Shown here: positions 59,524 to 64,000 of the stretch, in pieces
How positions within the stretch are numbered: the first letter of the stretch is position 1
How the letters are laid out: every line of letters begins with the position of its first letter
Source: Pelotomaculum propionicicum
GTDB taxonomy: Bacteria > Bacillota > Desulfotomaculia > Desulfotomaculales > Pelotomaculaceae
Direction: 5' to 3'
Assembly (NCBI RefSeq): GCF_004369225.1
Contig: NZ_QFFZ01000007.1
Span: 58,755 to 122,754, forward strand
Length of the DNA stretch: 64,000 bases
Translations under genes and position numbers: made by a program
Notes under the pieces: generated by a model
Databases searched by the model: none
What the model was told of the DNA's origin: nothing
The model's input: only the letters and a program-made list of their open reading frames with translations

Positions 59524-59684
59524 GACAGGGGCTGAGCTTGCCTTCCATCAATAGACAGGGAATAGCTAGCTACCTCTATTATGGTTATGGCCAAAAATAA
59601 AAATATTTCATAGAAGGCGCGATTACTCTTAGCCGGGGACAGCGGCGCGGGACTAAAAACTAGTTGGTTAAAAGGAAAGTGAAA

Positions 59685-60803
59685 ATGGCAATCAATAAAA
59701 AATACGGTATTAACCCACGCTTAATCAGTCTGATTACCGGAAAGGATCTGTCCGAAATTCCTGACAGCCCGACTGCTTCCATGCTGCCTGGTCATTATGG
59801 AAGAATTGTCGCCAGGAAAATGGACAAGTTTTCGCGGGAATTTCCTAAAAATGTTCATAGTCTTACCTGTACCAGTTGTAACCATAAAGGCAATTATGAC
59901 CTGGGCTTGGTAGTAATAGATAATAAAAAGCTCAAGAATTTGAGCCAGGATAAATCTATAGACGGAGAAATCGAATCCCCAAGTATAATGGATTGTATCC
60001 AGGCCACCGGGTATTTTCGCTGCCGCCAGTGCAACGCGGCGGGTTACTGGAAGTTTTCCGCCAAGACTGAAATGGCTTTTTACATCGGCAGTATTTCTGC
60101 CGCTATATTTGATAATAAAGATGCAAGCAAGCAGTTGTTTACTTACGGAGTTCTTAACCTGGCTGACGGTAGCCGGCATCGCTGGGCGACGGATGCAGAG
60201 GAACATTATTTGAATAAACTGGCCGGGCAACCTGAAGATTCTTTTACCTGGAACCGGCTGGCAAATTCTTACCTGAAGGGCGGGCGGCCAGACCTGGCAG
60301 CTGTGGCTTTCGAACAGTCTTTGAAAATCGATCCTGCCCAGATGGAATCTCTTTATTCCCTTGGCAAGATACTTCATGAGGCGGGTGAAGACGAGGCGGC
60401 TGCAAGGTATCTGCGCCAGGTGCTGATTAATGCCAAGCGGTATGGACGGATGAAAGCGGAAGATATGCGCGACATGTTAACGAGTACAATGGAGTATCTT
60501 CTTATAATATATGACGATTTTGAAAAATTCCTGTCTGCTCTGCCGAAGGCGCAGGATATGCTATTGCCTGGCGAGACCCTGAGCGATTCATGTGCAATTG
60601 GGTTTATGGATCTTACTATATACCCTGATGATTACAAAAGTTTCTATCCGTTGGCCGAAATGTATATGGGAAAACGTCGTGACGAGTTGGCTGACAGAAC
60701 GTTTTGCAAGAGTATATCTAAAGCCGACAAAAACCTCCTCTTTCCAGAAGGGAGAAGAGAGAAAAAATCTGGTAAAAAGAAGAAGAAAAAAGGAAAGAAG
60801 TAA
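59685..60803 (+). CDS. TPR protein with N-terminal zinc-binding region
   Basis: 372 aa. CTSC and CRQC pairs (about residues 62-65 and 109-112) make a likely zinc site, followed by TPRs (FTWNRLANSYLKGGRPDLAAVAFEQSLKIDP, SLYSLGKILHEAGEDEAAARYLRQVL) and a very basic KKKKKKGKK end. AAGGAAAGTG precedes the ATG. Same strand and neighbourhood as the larger TPR gene; possibly nucleic-acid associated through its tail. Confidence 0.7.
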   Translation: MAINKKYGINPRLISLITGKDLSEIPDSPTASMLPGHYGRIVARKMDKFSREFPKNVHSLTCTSCNHKGNYDLGLVVIDNKKLKNLSQDKSIDGEIESPSIMDCIQATGYFRCRQCNAAGYWKFSAKTEMAFYIGSISAAIFDNKDASKQLFTYGVLNLADGSRHRWATDAEEHYLNKLAGQPEDSFTWNRLANSYLKGGRPDLAAVAFEQSLKIDPAQMESLYSLGKILHEAGEDEAAARYLRQVLINAKRYGRMKAEDMRDMLTSTMEYLLIIYDDFEKFLSALPKAQDMLLPGETLSDSCAIGFMDLTIYPDDYKSFYPLAEMYMGKRRDELADRTFCKSISKADKNLLFPEGRREKKSGKKKKKKGKK

Positions 60804-60906
60804 CAGATGCGCAATAATTATTAGTTCACAAAACCCTCCTGCGCAAGAACCGGGGCAGTGAGTTATCCGCTTGCTTGGACCGGAAATCCAAGAATGGACA
60901 AAGGGC

Positions 60907-63768
60907 TTATTGGGGAGAGTCATTTGAGGCGCAAATTGTTATATTGGCTATATTTCTGCAACCTTTTTGTGTCCTGTCATAATTTGTGCATCCATAAAAC
61001 CTGCTTTCATCGTTTTTGTTCTTCTTCACTATCATGTAGCCATCGGCGCATTTAGGGCATTTATATATGTCATGTGGCGCCACCCGATCATTTGTCATAA
61101 AATCACATATCTCCGGCTCATTGGTACACATGTAAAGCGGAATGCCATAGTTTTTATTATTTTCATATTTAAGTGGAGATCCGCAAATAGGGCATTTCAA
61201 GGTATACCTTTCGACTATTTCCATATTTATATTTGCATCGTGCGGGATATCGAAATCCTGTATAAGCTCAATTACAAAGCGGGACGGCCTTTTTCGCGGC
61301 GCTATCATATATACTCTATTTTTTGTGCGTGTCATAGCAACATAAAAAAGCCGCCTTTCCTCCGCATATGGCACAGTATTATCCGTATATGTAACCAGTT
61401 TCATTATCGGATCGTCTTCAAGCTGTGACGGAAACCCGAACTTTGCCTCCATCATATTAACAAGTATTACATTGTCAAATCCGAGTCCCTTCGAACTATG
61501 GGCAGTTAAAAAAGTTATATTCGTATACGGGTATTTTAAACACCTTATTCTAGTCTTCTTTATCTCTTCGAACTTCCCGGAACGGACGAGATAATCCAGG
61601 TCATAATTATATCTGCCGATCATCAGTATTGATGTTTTACGCCCATATTCAGCTACAATTTTCCCTACAACTTCTTCGATTTTTGACGCCCAATTTTTAT
61701 AATAATTTGAGGTATCTTCAAAACACTCGACAATAACCGGGTTTTCTAGCCGTTTTGGGGATATAAGACGTTTTTTAATCTGTGACGGGTTTTTTTGAAC
61801 GAAGCTGCCGGCAATGTCAATAAGCTCCTGTGAATTCCTATAAGTATGTGTAATCTGCATTTCCTTTCCATTGCCCATAAGCTCTAAAAACTTTTGAAAA
61901 AGCGTGATATCAGATCCGGCAAAAGCGTAAATTGACTGCCAGTCATCACCTACAGCAACAACTTTAGCCCCTGTTACATCGACAAGCGATTTGGTAAGGT
62001 TGAATCTTTGACGGGCGATGTCTTGAAACTCATCAATAATAATATATTTATATGACGGCTTATAATTGGACTGGCTTATTTCATACAAAATTTTTTCAGC
62101 ATCGTTGATCATGTCAGAAAAATCAATCTGGTTGTTTCTTCTTAATTCATCTTGGTAGTACCTGTAGACCTCTTCCGCTATGTCTAAAAAAAGGAGGCTC
62201 CTCACATTATCAGTTTTATTTCTAAGCACTTTAAAGCCGGCCTCATCATAACCACAGGTTTTATACTTTTCTATAAATTCAATCATGAACATAATAAGTT
62301 TAAAAACATATTTGTCTTTGCCTGTTTCCGTCAGTTTTCTATAGACCTCTTCATTATCGCGGGGCTTCAAGATAAAGCCGTTTTTATTCAGTTCCTCTTC
62401 TAGATGTTCTATAAGGGAACGGTTATCATTATACTGGCACCAGGTCTCAATAAGCGCTGTTCCTTTTAACTTATGCAATTTTCTTTTGTCAATAATATGA
62501 CGTATATACTTTTCCAACTGAGACTTATTGTAAATATCGCTTTGGAAATTTTCAGTGATACCAAAATGCTCCAAATAGCACTCATTTTCACCCTGCTTTA
62601 TAAAGAAGTCTGGTGTATACATCTTATTTGCACCGGGCACCGGGTATTCATACGGTCTTTCATACTCATAATCAATACTGTTTAGATATAAAAAATTAGC
62701 TATCTGCACCTCCTGGACGGACCTCAAAAATTCGCCGGTGATAGTTCTCGTCTTTTTTGTTCTCTTATTCGCAATCGTTTTTATATAATCACCAAGCCTG
62801 CTTTTAATTGTTTCATAGTCGAGACTTGCTTTGTAAGTGCAGTAATCATTCAGCGAATTAAATTTAAAAATGTCTTCCGGTATATCAAAATAAAAGCCTA
62901 AAAATTTAACAAGATTTGAAAGTAACCGTTTATTGTTAAAAACTCTCTTCTCAAGATAATCAATAATAATGCTATAAGCCTTATAGTTTACATTAGGCGG
63001 CACATCGCTGGATTTACGAAGTATTTCATAGCCGAATGAGTGAAAAGTGCATATTTTTACGGGGATATTGAGTTTGCAATTAATCCGCTCTTTAAGTTCA
63101 TCAATAGCCTTATTTGTATATGAGATTACAATAATATCCTTTGGCGTTACACTTTGCTTTTCAACCAAATATTTAACCTTGGCCGCCATTGTGGTTGTTT
63201 TCCCGGCGCCGGCTCCCGCTATCAGCAGACAATAATCTTCATCGGTCAAAACAGCCTTGCGCTGTTCATCGTCTAATCTGACATTAGCGTCAACCGACTT
63301 TAAAATATTATCAAAGTATTCTTTGTATTCTATTAGTTTTTGCTCTATAAACTTTTCATTAAATCTATCAACTTTTTCATAGAAGTCCTCCATCGCTGAG
63401 ACGAATCGGTTGCTTTGCTCAGCATTAAAGCCTATGGAAACAGACATATTTGCAATATATTGTTTTACCATAGGGTCTTTAAGCACACCTACATAATAAG
63501 CATAATTTTTATAAAACCTTTTCGCGGTGGAGGACGGTATGTATCTTTGCGTGTTAAAAATTTCATTATAATCTTTGTCAAAAGAAATCAGCATATTACG
63601 CAGGGTTTTATAATCTTCAGCAGGATCATTATTTTGTTTCTCTACCGGGATGATCTTGCCTTGATTGCTCATTTGTGTGAAATATGCCCTGGGCAAACCG
63701 CAGTGCGGGCAACACTCGGCCTTATCGGATATTTGCTTTTTGCATTCAGGGCAATATATCAAAGCCAT
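60907..63768 (-). CDS. UvrD/Rep-family helicase with zinc ribbons at both ends
   Basis: 953 aa. Residues 1-25 form a zinc ribbon (CPECKKQISDKAECCPHCG). SF1 helicase motifs follow: GAGAGKTTTMAAKV (Walker A), IIDEFQDIARQRF (motif II, with DEFQD), VGDDWQSIYAFAGSD, HTYRNSQELID, LTAHSSKGLGFDNVIL and YVAMTRTKNRVYMI. The C-terminal 100 residues have two topoisomerase-type CxxC ribbons (CPICGSPL, CPKCADGY, CTNYD). Strikingly AT-rich compared with the neighbours. Likely DNA 3'-5' helicase in repair or defence, acquired by transfer. Start ATG with AAGGAAGTG. Confidence 0.87.
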   Translation of the reverse strand: MALIYCPECKKQISDKAECCPHCGLPRAYFTQMSNQGKIIPVEKQNNDPAEDYKTLRNMLISFDKDYNEIFNTQRYIPSSTAKRFYKNYAYYVGVLKDPMVKQYIANMSVSIGFNAEQSNRFVSAMEDFYEKVDRFNEKFIEQKLIEYKEYFDNILKSVDANVRLDDEQRKAVLTDEDYCLLIAGAGAGKTTTMAAKVKYLVEKQSVTPKDIIVISYTNKAIDELKERINCKLNIPVKICTFHSFGYEILRKSSDVPPNVNYKAYSIIIDYLEKRVFNNKRLLSNLVKFLGFYFDIPEDIFKFNSLNDYCTYKASLDYETIKSRLGDYIKTIANKRTKKTRTITGEFLRSVQEVQIANFLYLNSIDYEYERPYEYPVPGANKMYTPDFFIKQGENECYLEHFGITENFQSDIYNKSQLEKYIRHIIDKRKLHKLKGTALIETWCQYNDNRSLIEHLEEELNKNGFILKPRDNEEVYRKLTETGKDKYVFKLIMFMIEFIEKYKTCGYDEAGFKVLRNKTDNVRSLLFLDIAEEVYRYYQDELRRNNQIDFSDMINDAEKILYEISQSNYKPSYKYIIIDEFQDIARQRFNLTKSLVDVTGAKVVAVGDDWQSIYAFAGSDITLFQKFLELMGNGKEMQITHTYRNSQELIDIAGSFVQKNPSQIKKRLISPKRLENPVIVECFEDTSNYYKNWASKIEEVVGKIVAEYGRKTSILMIGRYNYDLDYLVRSGKFEEIKKTRIRCLKYPYTNITFLTAHSSKGLGFDNVILVNMMEAKFGFPSQLEDDPIMKLVTYTDNTVPYAEERRLFYVAMTRTKNRVYMIAPRKRPSRFVIELIQDFDIPHDANINMEIVERYTLKCPICGSPLKYENNKNYGIPLYMCTNEPEICDFMTNDRVAPHDIYKCPKCADGYMIVKKNKNDESRFYGCTNYDRTQKGCRNIANITICASNDSPQ

Positions 63769-63859
63769 AACCCGCGCGCACTTCCTTTAAGATCGTTCAT
63801 GATATTAGGCGCTTAAGGCGCCGTAAACGACAACATGTTGTCTAAAGCTCGTTGCCGTG

Positions 63860-64000
63860 TTATACAGCGATACCGAGCGTTACAAAAGTTTTGCAGAGTT
63901 CTTTCTGAAGATTTTCGTAATGAGTATCAAGAGCACATATTTTTTTGGGTTTTGGACCCCGCCGGAATTTTCCCATAGAAGCAATGACCGGTTTAAAAAC
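63860..64000 (-). CDS. C-terminal end of an unidentified protein (partial)
   Basis: A frame open from the window edge ends at TAA: ASMGKFRRGPKPKK, ICALDTHYENLQKEL, CKTFVTLGIAV. Basic then helical. An internal ATG would give a 38-residue peptide. A small GGCGC/GCGCC hairpin lies between it and the helicase start. Low confidence that it is a real gene; it could be the tail of a longer one outside the window. Confidence 0.3.
   Translation of the reverse strand, partial: VFKPVIASMGKFRRGPKPKKICALDTHYENLQKELCKTFVTLGIAV

Overview
The window looks like a chromosomal segment of an anaerobic, spore-forming-type Firmicute of the Peptococcaceae/Pelotomaculaceae (Desulfotomaculia) kind. This is an inference from content: strong AGGAGG-type ribosome binding sites, a tungsten-type aldehyde:ferredoxin oxidoreductase, an Mo hydroxylase with the YqeB/YqeC/XdhC/MocA maturation set, paired Mrp-like ATPases with NifX-like proteins, AdhE, DUF2935, DUF6485 and c-di-GMP signalling genes. 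No rRNA and no intact tRNA is present to prove it.

Layout. 1-10.5 kb is a mixed region: the tail of an Orn/Lys/Arg decarboxylase, a 5'-truncated histidine kinase, an acyl-CoA synthetase, two HD-GYP genes (one frameshifted and preceded by a c-di-GMP-I riboswitch), an FMN-type glutamate synthase protein, a ParB-like protein, a ferritin-like protein and an internally deleted GMC-type oxidoreductase. 10.5-32.8 kb is a catabolic block: flavin reductase and hotdog thioesterase; PaaK-type CoA ligase + ferredoxin + AOR; CoA-transferase + DASS transporter; a LysR regulator; a second, paralogous CoA-transferase followed by a three-subunit Mo hydroxylase and its cofactor-maturation genes. 33-38 kb is a NifX/DUF5320/Mrp/DUF134 cluster. 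38-45.4 kb holds AdhE, DUF2935, HPP and a second PaaK-type ligase.

The most interesting signal joins the catabolic block. Six promoters carry the same module of about 75 bp: a T-N11-A inverted repeat centred about 66 bp before the predicted transcription start, a conserved CAATCGCAAAC block, and a -35/-10 pair at nearly invariant spacing. They precede the flavin reductase, both PaaK-type ligases, both CoA-transferases and, on the other strand, the LysR gene itself. This is what a LysR-type regulon with autoregulation should look like, and it predicts one coordinated pathway: import and activation of an organic acid as a CoA thioester, Mo-dependent hydroxylation or dehydroxylation, and ferredoxin-linked acid/aldehyde conversion. 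The substrate is not determinable from the sequence.

45.5-60 kb is accessory DNA: a type I restriction-modification operon with an embedded GIY-YIG gene, an EcoR124-like repeat linker in HsdS and GC-rich palindromic insertions inside its genes; a transposase remnant; two tRNA 3'-end remnants; a VWA/MoxR pair with a truncated ATPase; a VapBC-type toxin-antitoxin pair; and TPR genes. A piece of one TPR gene is duplicated 13 kb away at the edge of the restriction operon. The right end is a large, AT-rich UvrD-like helicase with zinc ribbons at both ends.
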